From Rotaria macrura (taxonomy: Eukaryota > Rotifera > Eurotatoria > Philodinida > Philodinidae), in the NCBI GenBank assembly GCA_900239685.1, contig OENT01000399.1:1-64000 (forward strand): DNA of 64,000 nt, read 5' to 3'. How positions within the stretch are numbered: position 1 is the first letter of the stretch; each line of letters begins with the position of its first letter. This document shows positions 23,984 to 37,927 of this stretch, in pieces. The notes beneath the pieces are model-generated. The model was not told the DNA's origin. It did no database searches and saw nothing but the letters and a program-made list of their open reading frames with translations. Position numbers and translations under genes: made by a program.

Positions 23984-25766
23984 ATTAATTGTATTAGGGT
24001 ATTTGTAAAAAACGTGTGAATATATATATATATATATGAGCAACTTTCGTATTTAGAAAATGAAGTGTCAAAAAATTAATGTTGCTTGAAAATGAAGGTC
24101 AGATGCATTTTAGTTCTTTTTTTCGTGTCATTACTTCATGAAAGAATATTCATAATTAGTAACAATAAATATAGATGATCATTGTCATTACTATTCTCTC
24201 GTCTATTTTTGTTTGAATGCTCTGATTTCTAACTACTACTTCCATATAAGCATGATAGTTGAATTTGTCAATACGTTTTGTATTGATTTCGAGATACTAG
24301 TTCGGTTGATGGACTTGCACGTGTACTAGAAATAATGTTTGTCTCATGATCGTGTCTCATTATAAACACAACGAGAATCTTTTCACGACATTTTTCATTG
24401 TTTTTACTGACACATAATGCTGAAATGTTTATCACATAGCTACATGCATTGAAGTTAGATATTTGGTTGTTTTGATTTAAGCTCATACTATGTGAAACTA
24501 GTGTTGATGTAAGTCTATTTTAATGCTTTATTTCGATATAACTCTATAATAAGTTGCAATTAATAGTGTATGTCATCCGTAAACTTTTTTAACAACGCTA
24601 ATGAGTAATGAAAGATTATTTCATCAATTTTTTCGTCGAAGCTACTTTGGATTTGGAATAATAAAAGTTCTTTATATGTGAGCAAATATACTATTATCAT
24701 CTCTAGTCAGTCTATACATTTCTTAAATACTTGTGTGACTTATACTTCATATTGCTATTGAGAGGAATTAAAGCTTTCAATACAATAATATACAATCGTC
24801 TGTATTTTCATGTCTAGTAGATATTTCAGATTAAAGTTTTCATCAAATAATTTATCTAGAGCATTGAAACTGATGACAATTCAACATATTGACTAAAAAT
24901 ATGATAAAAAATTACAGTTTACTATGCAAAAGAAGAAGCGAGAAGATTTTCTTCTCGGTTGTCATTGGATTCTTTTTATAGTCTATTGATGTTGATTTTT
25001 TTTCTACATACGAATATGACAAGTCAAATATATCAATTAATTAATCATGTCAGAGAAGTTGACTTGGCTATAACAGAAAATAAGACTTCGAATGTCATTT
25101 AACTACATGTTTCGAATTCTCTAGAAATATGATTACTGATTTTTCGGAGAAAATTTTGTCTTATAATAAGAAAAGATAAACGATTACACTGTGATGCCAT
25201 CTTGTTTTGTCCTTCTAAAACTGACAGAGAATGTATTCATAAGGATATTATTGTTTTTTTTTTAATGTTTAAATGATATACCAACTGTCATAGTTTCTCT
25301 TGTATTAAAGATTTTAAAGAAAAAAGAAAACAATTGAATAAAACGAAACTATTCAATCAATGTAAAAGGAAACGAAATAAACAAAAGAAAACCAATGAAA
25401 CGTCGAAAAGAAAGAGTAAACTACGCACACATGAACAATGCTGCTTTATCAAAAAAAAGAAAGAGAAAGACGATGTGTACGAGATTGCGAACAACCGCAT
25501 TATGTGTATGCAGATACTTGTTCAAAAAAGAAACAAACAAACAAACAAACACAGTGCAAGTTTAACACATCCATTTACACTGTATGTAAATAAAAACTAC
25601 AACAGTTAAACATAAGCGAGAGAGAATATACATTCACATTGAAAAGAAACACAATAGGCATTAAAAACATTATAAAATACTTCAAGTGCAAATAGTGTAA
25701 AACGAAAGAGAAAGAATAAAAACAACAGGAATAGATGAATTTTGTTTTGTACAGTATTTATATAAA
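23984..25766. other. Intergenic with simple repeats
   Basis: Contains an AT microsatellite (about 24017-24037), an A/T-rich body and an AAAC repeat near 25536-25552. The Lys-rich open frame at 25334-25609 is low-complexity and probably not a gene. No gene supported. Confidence 0.5.
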
Positions 25767-27313
25767 TCATGTATCAGTTTTATTATTATTATTATTATTA
25801 TTACTTGTTTTTAGTTTTTCATAAACACGTGCAAATAAATCTTTATAATTTGTTGGTTCATAATAAGATGGCTTGTCTATTAGTTGTTTATTTTCAAATA
25901 AAACTTCATCATACAATGATACTTCATGTTCAGGTGGTGAATAGATACTCGATAGAATTGTATTTGTACTATCATTTGTATATTTTTCTAATTGTTTTTT
26001 ACAATGATTTAATTCATTTTGTAATGAATCATTATCATCACGCCGTTGACGTTCGAGTAGTGTTATACGATCAATTAAATAGCGTTTTTCTTGTTTGGAT
26101 TTATCGAGTCTTTCGTTTAATGTTGAACATTCTGTTTTCAAGGAATTTATACGTGATTTTAATTCCGTTAGGTGTGTTTTAAATACTAATGCAGACGTTA
26201 TATCGAATATATTCGAATTTGTCGATAAGCACGATGATGATGATGATGAAGAAGAATTCGGCGTAGAATTGAAATGAAATGAACGAGAACGTCGTAGATT
26301 AATTGATTTCGGTACTGAAATATTGGACTTTTGTACTGTAGAAATCAAATGTTTTGGAAAAAGATGATTTGCAGATTGTTTCAATCGAAATGTTTCATAT
26401 TCATGTTCAATTTCAAGATATTGTTTACGTGTTTTTTCACATAAATCAGATAGCCTAGGTAAGAAGAACAGACTTTCAATGATGATCTAAAGATATTCAT
26501 CATTATTGTCTATATTTTATTTTGCCCCTTGGTGAAAGAAGTGACTAGACGTCAAAAGAACGGACAAAACGAGCATTAATGATGAAAAGAATATATTTGT
26601 TCATACGTCTATCATCGTATTCTTATGGTCGAATGAATATTTATGTATAAATACTTACTCTTGAATACGTTGTCGATTCATTTCATTGTCTCGACGTTGT
26701 CGTGCAAGTTCTCTTTCCAAATCGAAATTAGCTGCATCTAATATTTCTGCTTGCTTACATTTGGTATCGAGTTGTTCACGAGTTGATTCAAGCTTCGCAT
26801 GTAATAACTAAAACCAAATATAGATACGTGTGTTAATCCATTATAGGGGAATGTAATAAGTAATTATTTAAGATTAATTTAACGATAGAAAAAATGTTAA
26901 TATCATGCAATGTTTATTTGAATCTTCTTACTTTTGTATCAGATTGTTCATCATCGATTTGTTTTTGTAGAACATCTATGTAACTTTGTAATTCTTGATT
27001 TCGCTCAAGTAAACATCGGCCAAGTTCAGCAGCTAATTGAAGATCTAAATATATATAAATATAAATATATATATATGTATCTTAAAATTATCAACGAAGA
27101 ATATTTATTTTTTGTTTTGAACAAAAGCAAACCTTTTTCATAATCATCGGACGTTGAGATCGATGATGCTGTTGCTTTTGACGACGAAGAAAGTATTGTA
27201 TTGTTAAGATCAAGCTCGGCACCATCCATGACTGATAGAAGCATTATAGAAGCTCGTGCATGACGATTGACCTGAAATAGCTGATGTTTTCGTAATAGCA
27301 TTGGTGAAACCAT
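25767..27313 (-). CDS. Coiled-coil protein with CC1-box-like motif (CDR2/BICD-related adaptor type)
   Basis: Four exons (27133-27313, 26932-27044, 26659-26807, 25767-26454) give 376 aa. Across the first junction it reads DYEKDLQLAAELGRCLLERN, matching the AAxxG-LLxxN CC1 box that binds dynein light intermediate chain in BICD, BICDR, HAP1 and spindly, and resembling the start of CDR2. Long heptad-type coiled coil follows (ERELARQRRDNEMNRQRIQE), then a Ser-rich linker, a second coiled coil (LKSRINSLKTECSTLNERLD) and an Asn run from a TTA repeat at the C terminus. It is likely a cytoplasmic adaptor linking dynein to cargo. CDR2-like is my best guess; the subfamily is uncertain. Confidence 0.65.
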
Positions 27314-30300
27314 GGTCTGTCTCCTTTGACAATTTCACACAATCATTTATCGGACTCAGTTGGTCATATTTCGAATAGAGAAGAAAAAAAAATGCTGTAT
27401 CATAGAAGAAAGAAAAATGAATGAAGAGAGCAGTTTGTATTCCTGTCGTTCTTTTTCTCGTTTCTTTTGTTCTTAATTCGAAAAGTTTAAGGGTGGAGAC
27501 TAATTAGACCAAAGTAATTCTAATCCCTCATATTGACAATCGAAAATGTTCGATAAAAAACGAGAAACAATCACACACAACAGATGTACACACACAGAAA
27601 GAATGAATCGTAATTTTTGAAGAAACAAACGGTTCGTCTTCATTTCCTTACTAGATTTGATTACAAACGACTATAGAACGAATAATATGATGGTGAATGA
27701 GTTTACATACCAACACTTCGCTTTCTTTATATGTCTACGATACGAATAGGCATGTGTGCACATTGTTTTCCCTTTCTTTCTCTCTCGACTGCTTAGCGCT
27801 ATGTGAAAAGATAAGCCTTATTTTTATATGAAAGCGTATGTATGTGAGCGTGTGTGTCATTTCCAGTGAAAAAAGCTAAGAAAACTATTGGTGGTAGCCA
27901 CGATTATGTGCATCAAAGAGAGATGCAGGCCATTTTCGTCATAGCTGACGCTGCCGTCTCTTTTGATACATATAAACATCGCAGAAAAAAAAGACGAAGA
28001 AAAAGAGAGTAAGGAAGAACGATAGGCAAAGCAACCCTCTATCTATATTGACGTTTACTCAAAGATTATATACGTCTAACAAGCATGCATATAAACGGTT
28101 ACACATATATCTGTACATCAGATGACACAAAAAGGTGTATGTGATCAGACTATGAAGTATTTCATAGTACATCTTGTTGTTCATAATAATAACAGATCAA
28201 TATCATCCATGTCTCTTCTACTTGATCGTCTTCGTAGTGTCGACTTCTTTTTACATAGTAACGTTTGTAACGAATGATGCAGTTGTTTCTTGCTGTCATA
28301 CTTTAGTCAGTATAAACTGTGCTTCGAGTTACACCATCATGATCGGTCGACCTCGAACACCGCATGCAATGAGACGATGTTATATTTATTTTTATTGTAT
28401 ATATCGTCGCCTTCACCTCTCTTTCCTTTTTTTCTCTTTTGTATACATAAGAGCTTGATGCATCGACTGATGGCTATGTTGTGATAATATGTACATCTAA
28501 TCTTATTTATGCTGTGACGACTATTGATTTTTCATTTGTTTTATGTGTGTATGCGTATATATGACATATTAGTAGTTAGGTAGTTAAATAAAACTGGGTC
28601 CTTGACTGATTCAATCAATGTCATAATTCCAAGAAGAAGAAGAAGAAGAAAAGAAAAAACCTTTATTCTTAACTAATACATCTAGTTATGACATGTCTCT
28701 TTGAATTTCTTCTAGCTTAAAAAAGAATAAAACAAATCCTATGATTGTTCTTTGAATTTATCAAATATTCACGTTAACTACTTACTGAACTACAATCGAA
28801 AGATCTATGTTCATTTTTCATATTCCAACTTGACATCGAATAAATTTCATGAGCACTTCATATAGAACAATACACGAAGTGGTTCGTCGCAATGATCTTT
28901 CATACATGATTATATTATACGAAGTGTTTATGACGTCAGATAATAGAAGTACATTTATATACCTTTTCTGTTTCATTTGATATTGACTTTGATAGATCAT
29001 TGGAGTATCTTATCTATTAGTTCGTTTTTTTCTTTTTGTTTCACAATAATTCACTAAGCTCACATATAATAATAAATATGTCACATTCGGTGAAACAGAA
29101 ATCGTATCCTACTCGTGTTTTATGTTCGAAAGACATTGATTATTTGACCCTATTATGTAGATGATGCTTCATGTGCTCATTCTGACGATAATCTTTCGAT
29201 AGTTCACGAAAAGAATATACATAGGTTTAAATAGAAAGTATGTCTACTAGGAAATTTGACATCACTCAAGATTTTGTGATTAGAACATTAAGAATAGGTG
29301 TTTTTTTTCTTGTGCATTCTATTTCGTTGTATCATTTTTATAATATTTTTTATAATTTGATATTCTCATCACAATTTATAGCAGCTTAAATGGTACACAG
29401 AGAAAGCAAATCACAATTTTCTCTGACAACTAAGTTTTAATCGTTCGTAGTAAAATATTTAGGCACTCAAATATTCTTCTATTAAAACACAGATTATTAG
29501 GCAATGTGATATTGTAATCAACTTATTACGTGATTCAGACAACGTGAAATACTGAATTGATCACCCTTTAACTGGTAATGAGTTATCTTTTGTGATCAGC
29601 TGCATATTCATGTTTAGATTATATATTTTTACAATAAATGTCGAGCATGTTTACAATATCCCATAGAAATAATAAATACATGATAGCCTAGAACTAAAGT
29701 AGAATATTTCTAAAAATGTAATATTTTGCAGAGCTGGTACTAACAATATTCGCCTAGATTCTACGTGGAATTCTTGTTGAGTTCTTTATTTTCAACACAT
29801 CATATATCACAGTGTAGAAAATGATTAAACAGATAATCGTTAATTGACTGTGTGTGTGTGTGTCTGCATAATATCGAGAAAACGATCCAATGACCTTTTT
29901 GTTTTCATCCACAAGAGTAATTGAATGAAACTTCGTGTTGACTGTAACTATAAATTAGATTATGAGAGTTATTACTTGAAACATAAATAATATGAGAGAT
30001 CTGCAAAGATTATGTACATGAGCCTAAAAAATGAAATCGGCAAAACAAAATTTCTTAGAATCTTATGGAAACAGTTTGGCAAAGTTCAGAAAATAATCTG
30101 TAGTCTATTTATGAACCATTTGAATTTGATGTGGGTACAAAAACGAATGTCTAGAATAACTTTTCTAATCAAGCATGGACCACCATCTATGTAATTAAAT
30201 ACAAAAATCACTTTCGATTTTTCTTCGTTGGAAGTTTGTTTTCTCTACGAGTTTTATTGCTCAACTATCAATTCAATTTTGAGTTATCTATAAGCTAAAT

Positions 30301-31574
30301 TGCGATAGATTCAAAATGTAATTGTTGACATCCAACGATCATTCAACGGTAAGATCATCTATGAACAGGCATTGCCGCAGACTCATCAAATATAGGATCG
30401 TATGTCGAAGTAATATGTGAATAACGTGTAATTCACATATTACGTAGGCATATGATCCTATATTTTATGGGTCTGCTGCGATGCCTGTCTATGAATCCTT
30501 GTCACAGGACACATTTTCAAAGTGTGGTATTTTTTTACATTCTATTCTGATTATCAGGTGAAGTTGATTGGGATTGAATTACATGGTTGAAAATTAATAT
30601 TTGAGGGAAAGTCATTTAAGAATCACTATCCTGTCAACAATCCTGCATTGGTCATATTTCTTATACGAAACGAAGTTCGATTCATACAGTTCTTTTGCAT
30701 TTCCTGTGAGACCCTCAATCTCATATCAGTGTTCGTGAATTTTTTTAGTTTTCATTCGAGAGAATAATTGTTCATTCTTGTCTATGTTTTACAAAAAAGA
30801 ATGAAGCAAACTCATAATGTCTATGAACGAAACCAGAACTATATAGGTTGGATATTTTTAGAAAAATATTCGTGTGATCTAACGTATGAAGCTCGATGTT
30901 GATTGAATAGGATGACTTCTAACTGCTGCAGGTGTTGATCCTTTTTAAATACATCATACATAGACAACTAATTATTTATATTTTTCATGAAAAATCGACA
31001 TGGCAATTTAACATACTGATTTGAAAAATCAGAAAATTTGGTTAATTATGACCTAAAATTGACGGGCATCAGTTTGAAACAAGTAGTTCGATAATTTGTT
31101 TTTCAAAATTTTTCGATCATCATTCATAAAAACTTATACATAGTTCAATTGTATCTCTATTTTTAAGACAGAAGCATTTTAAATTAGAGTGATTCCCTCT
31201 AATCGATCGTCCACTCATGGGAATTTTTAGTTTTCAATAACTAGTAGTAACGACTCTCTAACGATGATTTATTTATTTTCGATGGGGAACTATGGTTTTT
31301 TTTTTGTAAAAACTAAAAGATTATAACTACCATTAGATCGGCGAAGAAATATAATTATCAAAAACAAAATCTTAAATTTCTATCCGTTCAAGTTGTCAGG
31401 AAGCTTTCACGGTAGTATCAGTACTACTGCAGATAGAATCAGAATCAATTATTGATCTATATCAATCAAACGATAGATATAAGACCTATCGAAAACAAAA
31501 TGTAAACTTACAATTTGCAATCGAACAACATAGAAAAACGAAAAATGGTCATTTAGGGATAAGCTAAATGAAAT
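27314..31574. other. Long gene-free stretch
   Basis: Holds the presumed promoter of the CC1-box gene, a GAA microsatellite (28635-28650), a TG microsatellite (29852-29865) and the foldback element at 30365-30488. Open frames here are short and show no protein family signature. Confidence 0.5.
30365..30488. mobile_element. Foldback MITE, 124 bp, with 6-bp target duplication
   Basis: The arms ACAGGCATTGCCGCAGAC and GTCTGCTGCGATGCCTGT pair along nearly the full length of the element, leaving a small loop around 30425. CTATGA is present immediately on both sides (30359-30364 and 30489-30494), a direct target duplication. It is non-coding. If transcribed it would form a long miRNA-precursor-like hairpin. 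Confidence 0.8.
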
Positions 31575-32892
31575 CAGGGGCTTACTAACCGGGGGGGGGG
31601 TGTGGCCGCGTGGGGCGTAACGCATCCTGCTTTTGAAATTTCTCTCCAAAGAAAGAAAAATGTTACCTCTATCCATATACTCCCACCTGCTTTGAGAGCC
31701 AAATTATGCCCCTGATGCTGAGAATTTTTAAAACTTATGCATCAGCTTTGCTACTATCGGACTAACAGGGTTAAAATTACAGGCGTATTTCCCTGAAAAC
31801 CAATGGCCAGATTTTTAAAAACTGTAGTTATTTCTTTAGTCGTCATTTTCATAAAATATTAATCCGCTTGTTGAAACACAACAGCAATACGTTTGTGAAA
31901 CAGTTTTTTCAATTATCTCAGAAACTGAGGGAGATAGAAAGCTTTTTCAAATGCAATTTAACAAATGATGTAAAAATTAATGTTTCTAGTGTAATGTTCG
32001 AACTTTCAGAAGGCTTGTTCAGTACTGTAACGCTCGTACAAGAAAAGACCTTCTTTCCTTAGTTCCGTCTACGGTCATCTTTTTTTTGAGAAAGTATTTC
32101 TTCGAATCGAACGCTTAAAGGGCTGGTTTATAGAACATTTAATGGGCTTTCAAGTAGTAAAATAATTTTTTCCTACAACACTTGCTCGGATAGATAATTC
32201 AAAAACAAACGAAACGCTATCATACTGTTTCTGTTGATCAACTTTTAGACACTGACTGTGCTCAGGAATATTTAATTTTTATACAACTTGGTCACTGACA
32301 TATGTTTATTGTTTTATGCCAGGACCAACTTGCTACATCAAAACTGGAGTTCATTAACTGTACACTAAGCTGAAAATTGTACAAGAACTTAGAAATTGCC
32401 TTTAGGGATGAGAGCAAAAGCTACATAGGTTGTTTTGTAGACACTCAAGTTCTGCATAGAAGGATACGTAACTCAACAGTTTTTGAAAAGTTTCTGGTTA
32501 AGAAATTCAAAATAAGATTTTTGAAAATTTTACAGCTGGGTTTCGAAGTAAAAATCTGATGCTTTCAAAAGAAAATGCCAAATTCGAATTCGTAATCAGC
32601 ACGAAAAACTGCTTCAAGAAATGCACTGAGATCTGTTCATCTCGAAAAACAATCTTTGAAAATATTTTTTTGTGCCTGTTAGCTCAGCCTATAATTTTAA
32701 CAAACACAATGAGAAAAAAACATTCGCATCGGATTAATTGCAAAAATGTTATAATATAAAAGATGGTTCGAATATTTTTCTCGGCGGGGGGGGGGGGGGG
32801 GGGCTAGAGCACGACCCCTAGTAAAAAATCTTGGCTCCTTCACCACTAAAAACGTTTTCGCCCCCTGCTTTCAGTTACTCGGTACGCTCCTG
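31575..32892. mobile_element. Decayed hAT transposon, 1.3 kb, with 8-bp target duplication
   Basis: The left end is CAGGGGCTTACTAACCGGGG. The right end, read inverted, is CAGGAGCGTACCGAGTAA, so the termini match as short hAT-type inverted repeats of the CAGGGGCGTA class. AATGAAAT occurs directly outside both ends (31567-31574, 32893-32900), a perfect 8-bp target duplication diagnostic of hAT. G tracts lie near each end (10 G at 31591, 18 G at 32786). Internal frames (31868-32062, 32377-32759) are interrupted and I find no intact transposase, so it is either a dead copy or a non-autonomous derivative. Confidence 0.85.
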
Positions 32893-35027
32893 AATGAAAT
32901 GATAATCAAAATCACATTCAGATTGGGACAAAAAGTATGCTGATGAGATATTCTGACGAAGATCTCGAGACAAGACTGATATTCGATGAAAATAGTTTGT
33001 GAAGTGGCGAAGTATGAAATTAGTTCCCGGATAAGGAATCAATGGAGGACTTCACATTTCGATGCTGATTACTTTCCATATTAAGTATGGCATAAATAAT
33101 TCAAGACCCTGATGACGACAATTATAAATAACTTGTCTATTGCCTGTTGAATAGTAACATTAATTGAGTCCTAATCAACTAAGCACTATTGAAACGACCG
33201 ATGCACTCAAAGGCATCTGAAATTCTTGATGTAGGTAAGCGGATGTATCAGAATGGGCTACAATGGGTCATTGTTCAATCTAATGAAACATGGTACGAAA
33301 AAGCAGTGCATTTTGTTGGATACATATACTACTGATTATCATCTAATTAGCCTATTGTGCATGCCAAAGTTAAAAATAAGTGAGAAAAGCTTAACAACAG
33401 CACGACAGTTTATTCTATTGAAAATAAGATCAGAATACCTTTCCTGTAAACATTCAATGACAAGATCGAAAATCGTCTTATTTAAATTTTTCATAGTAAT
33501 TCAATAGGTTCAAACAAAACCATGTTCATGAATCAATATGCATCAAACACATATGTTATTACTTTTCAATCTGTTTCCAAAAAAAAATGTTATAGATTCC
33601 ATCATAGGCACGTGATTACCCAGGGCAAACAATCAGAAACTAATATCTGACAAGATTCTGCACGCACAGTAAGATTCTTGAAAGATCTTATTAATTTGCA
33701 AGATCTTTCAAGAATCTGATTGTGCAATCTGATACAAGATCTCAGAGACGACGATTTTTTGTCAGATTCTTGAAAGATTTCGCCCATACTCCAAGATCTT
33801 GTATGTATTTCATAAGATCTTGTGTCAGATTTTTCGACCTGGGAAGTCTTACTCTGAAATTCTTGACAGATTTTGTTCTTCTGTCAGATCTGATTATAAG
33901 ATTATAGAAAATCTTATGCGACAGTAAGATTTTACAAGAATCTTACCGTACGAATTGACGTAAGATATCTGAGACCACGATTTTTTGAACGATTTCATTT
34001 GATGTTACAAGACTTAGTGTCTGATTTTTTTACTTGGGCATATTTTCAATTGAGTGAGCACTGTCATTTTCTTATAATACCGAATGTACGAACATAATTT
34101 AAAACCAAGCATAAGTATACAAGTAAATTCAGCATATAGTCATATCCACAATAAAAGTCTCTCATTTTTCCTATTTGCAAGTTGTAGTGAACGTCTCGAA
34201 TATTTGCTGGCTTCAGCAGTTAAAATCAAATAAAAGAATGTTGCTCCATCTTTTCCCATAAAAATTTGCAATAGTATCCTGAAGTTGGAGTAAAACTAGA
34301 AGAAGCAAATATAAAAAATAGAACATGTTCAAGATCATTACTATTCTTATGTTGATGTAAGTAATCCAGTAGCACTGTTACGTATGGTTTAGTATGAAAA
34401 CGTATTCGATGATCGATACTGTGATCGATTGTACGGTTGTGTTGGATAGAGCATTTTCTTTTATCAAGAATTTGGTAATGGGTCTTTAAAAAGCAGCTGT
34501 AATAGTTTTGTTTAATTAGTTCACTGCTTTATTACAATCTTGTAGACAGTTTTCACTGATTATTTCTCGTGCAAAAATTTAGCTACAGCCACTTTTCAAA
34601 TCATTCCTCAGCATTAATATTGAAACATGATTTGGAGAAGAAAAAAGTATCTTGCATGCCCGATGAAACTTAATTTTGAAAAAATTTCAATGCTTTTGTT
34701 ATTAGTAGTTATATTTTTTTCTTCCCACTATTTATTGACCTACGAGAAAATATAACTACTTTAGTATATATATATATACATTTGTATCGTAGAAGATTAG
34801 ATGCATCATATCTTTTATACTACTATTCTTTGGCATCTGCCTTCGTTTTTTAATAAATGAAAGCCCTCATCAACACAAAAACATGTCGATAGAATAACAA
34901 AGACTATGATAAGGAAAGAAAAACATGAATCAGTACTATCTTAATCAAAAGGGTTTTTAAGGGTTACTTTTTCGGCAAGTATTTCAGTTGTCGTCGATTA
35001 AAGAAATATAAACACTGCTAAACCATC
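32893..35027. other. Intergenic before annexin, with repeat block
   Basis: Contains the repeat block at 33640-34040 and an AT microsatellite near 34765. Presumed annexin promoter at the end. No gene seen. Confidence 0.5.
33640..34040. repeat. Block of repeated AAGATCTT / CAGATTCTTG motifs
   Basis: Two related direct copies, roughly 33725-33840 and 33955-34040, share ACGATTTTTTG, the GTGTCTGATTTTT or GTGTCAGATTTTT motif, and an ending CTGGGA/CTTGGGCA. Palindromic words (AAGATCTTGTATG, CAAGATCTTTCAAGAATC) recur in between. It looks like two degraded copies of one small inverted-repeat element. Confidence 0.5.
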
Positions 35028-37051
35028 ATGAGTGGTTATCCATATGGAAATCCAACTGGTAACTATCCACCAGCCTATCCCATGAATAACAGTAGTTATC
35101 CAACCTATCCACCGAACATTGGTTTTCAGCCTGTTCCACCACCAATTCCTACATATGCTAGTCCTCAACCCTTTTCATCACCCTACGGTATGAATACTAA
35201 TCAAATGCCTGGTAATAATAATTATTCATCACCATCCTACAATGTAAATTACATGCCGAATAACACATATGGTTATGAAATTGATAGTGGCTATCGGCCG
35301 CCTCCACCTGCAAGCGCACAAATGCCTTCACCAATGTTCAACCAACCTTCAAACCAATATGGTGGTAATTGTTCTCAAGAAATAACACCATCTATGTCCG
35401 GTAGTTTATATCCACATTTGTCAACACCAATGGCATCACCGGACTATGTTGTACGTCATATAAACAGTCGTTGTTTCTTAGAGAGTTATTTATTATTTTC
35501 TTTATGATACTCTAGACAGGAGGAGTCTCTCCTTCTTATCAACCTCAACCGCAATCATATTATCCCGAGGCGCAAGCATCATCTTCATTTTCCAGTTTGG
35601 AGCAATATCAAGGAACGGTTTTTCCAGTGCCAAACTTTAATGCCGATGCTGACTGTCAAGCTTTGAGTCATGCTATGAAAGGAGTAGGTAAGCTTAAATT
35701 AGAATGAATAAATTAGCTTGACGGGTTTTTACCGAAATGTATTCTCACTTCAAGGTACCAATGAAAAAGCTCTAATCGATATTATTGCTAATCGATCCAA
35801 TGAACAACGTCAACAAATTAAACTGCAGTATAAAACAATGTATGGCATAGTATGTATATCCAATATTCTAAAACAGCTAAGTCCATAATTGTTCTTCTCG
35901 TTAAATTAGGATTTAGTAAAACAAATCGGTGGAGAATTAAGTGGTAATTTTAAGGAAACAATTATGTCTTTATTTGAAGCACCATCGATCTTTGATGCAT
36001 GGGCATTGCAACAAGCTTTGAATGTCTCTATTTTTCGTATATTCATATAGAATCACAAACACAATAATTGTCTCTTTTTAGAGTAACAAAGAGGGAACAT
36101 TATGTGAAATTTTACTTACAAAATCAAATAGTGAAATTCAAGCGATTATTGAAGGATATAGACGTGGTAAATATATTTGATCAAGTTTAATTAGTTGATA
36201 CTTGAATATGTTTTATAGTCTACCAGAAGGATCTTGAAAAAGAGATCAGTAATCGTGTACGAGGAACTGATTTTAAAAGGATGCTCATCTCTGTTGTACA
36301 GGTTGAAAGATTTGGATATTCTAGAATTAATTTTGTATTAAAAATTTCTTTTTTGTTTGTAGGCCAATCGCGATGAATTAACTCCACAACAAATTCAACA
36401 AGCTCGTCAAATGGGCATCGAAAGTATCATTGATCGGTAATGATCGTGAATTCTTCGAATGATTGATATCCATGTTGTCATTCTTCTATAGCAATCGGGC
36501 TCGTCAAGATGCTGATGCATTGTATAAAGCTGGTGCTGGTAAATTGGGTACAGATGAAAGAACATTCAATGCTATTTTTGCTCAACGTAGTTATTATCAA
36601 CTTCGTGCTATCTTTGAAGAATATCAACAAGTGAAGTTGTTAATTTAAAACGAAAAGATCTTGTTAAAATCTCTTTTAGAAATATAAGCAAGATATTGCA
36701 AAAGTCATTCGATCAGAATTTTCTAGTAGCATTAAAGATGCATATCTTGTTCTGATAGCATGTATTCGAGATCGACCATCGTATTTTGCTGAGCGTCTTC
36801 ATAAAGCTATTAGTGGTCTAGGTACTGATGATACAACACTTATTCGTGTAATTGTTACTCGTTCGGGCGTAAATAACAAAATCACGACGATATAAATTTC
36901 GACGTATTCATTGATTTTGTCTATTTGGTAGATTGATCTTGCACAAATCAAAGAACGATATCAACAGATGTACAAGCACTCATTAGCACAAGATGTTAGT
37001 GGCGATACATCGGGTGATTATAAAAAAATTCTTTTATCTATTATAAAATAA
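35028..37051 (+). CDS. Annexin with Pro/Tyr-rich N-terminal tail (A7/A11-like architecture)
   Basis: Ten exons (35028-35450, 35516-35687, 35755-35849, 35910-36023, 36082-36166, 36219-36301, 36363-36436, 36492-36630, 36680-36868, 36932-37051) give 497 aa. The first 170 or so residues are rich in Pro, Tyr, Gly and Asn ([17 protein letters not shown]), as in ANXA7/A11 prion-like tails. Four annexin repeats follow: [19 protein letters not shown], then a second with [20 protein letters not shown], then [17 protein letters not shown], then [20 protein letters not shown]. Repeats 1, 3 and 4 keep the GxGT calcium loop; repeat 2 does not. It is a calcium-dependent phospholipid binder, and the tail suggests phase separation or ALG-2-type binding. 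AATAAA at 37108-37113. Confidence 0.93.
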
Positions 37052-37927
37052 CATTTCTTTTTGTATTAATATAAACATAAGAAAGTAATTTTTCGAATGA
37101 CAATTGCAATAAAAATTTTACGTTCACCACAATTGTGAAGGATAAACTGTTCATCAATTGACTTTTTTATAAACCGCAAAAGAAACCATGTCGAGGAGTG
37201 GATGAATACTGAGTAATTTGCAATCCTTGTATCAGTGATGAATACTTGATTGAAATGTTTATTTCTAACACATATTTCTACGATAGGTTGACCCTTAACG
37301 AATAGTTAATAACTGTTTAACTTCTAGTTGTAGACAGATTATTTGAAAAGTACATTGTAGTTAGGTTGTGTTCACCGTTGATTTTTGACAAATATTGTGT
37401 ACTTAATAAGCTTGTATTTTAATGAAACATGGCATAACTCAAGATCAAAGATAGATAAATGGTAACCTATAATATTTATCATTGGCACAGAACAAAATAA
37501 CATACATGACAACAATATTGGAAAATTTGCGTGAAATTTAAGGAATATTTTTCTCCTATTCACATATTCAGCAAGCTCAATAAAAGCAACAACATTTTAA
37601 AGATCTTATAGTCAAACACATAGGAAATATGTTGAAAGTTGAGAAGAAATCAACTGTAGTACGGTGAATGTGATGTTCAATCTATTAGAAGTTACTGCTC
37701 GCATCAGCATCATCTCGTCTAAAAAAGCTATTTCAACATTTCTCCACAATATTCTTTCATGCTTAGATTTTCAATGATTTACAAGACATGTCCTTGTATT
37801 GATATTTCAATTTTAAGCGTGCTATTATTTGCTTATTTCCAATATAGTCATTTGTAAAATGATGTGCCAGAAAATAAAAATGAGCAAATGTCAATGAAGT
37901 TTAAAGTAGAAAACAAAAGCATATTTG
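37052..37927. other. Tail-to-tail intergenic, annexin and CFAP53
   Basis: 3' flanks of two convergent genes, AT-rich. Nothing else seen. Confidence 0.5.

Noticed and set aside
24268..24486. 72-codon minus-strand frame with several Cys
   Set aside because: No signal peptide or recognised spacing; no conserved neighbour exons.
25334..25609. Lys/Asn-rich 91-codon plus-strand frame
   Set aside because: Low-complexity A-rich DNA with simple repeats; no domain, no splice context.
26095..26277. Plus-strand frame with an Asp run
   Set aside because: It is the complement of the coding Ser run of the coiled-coil gene.
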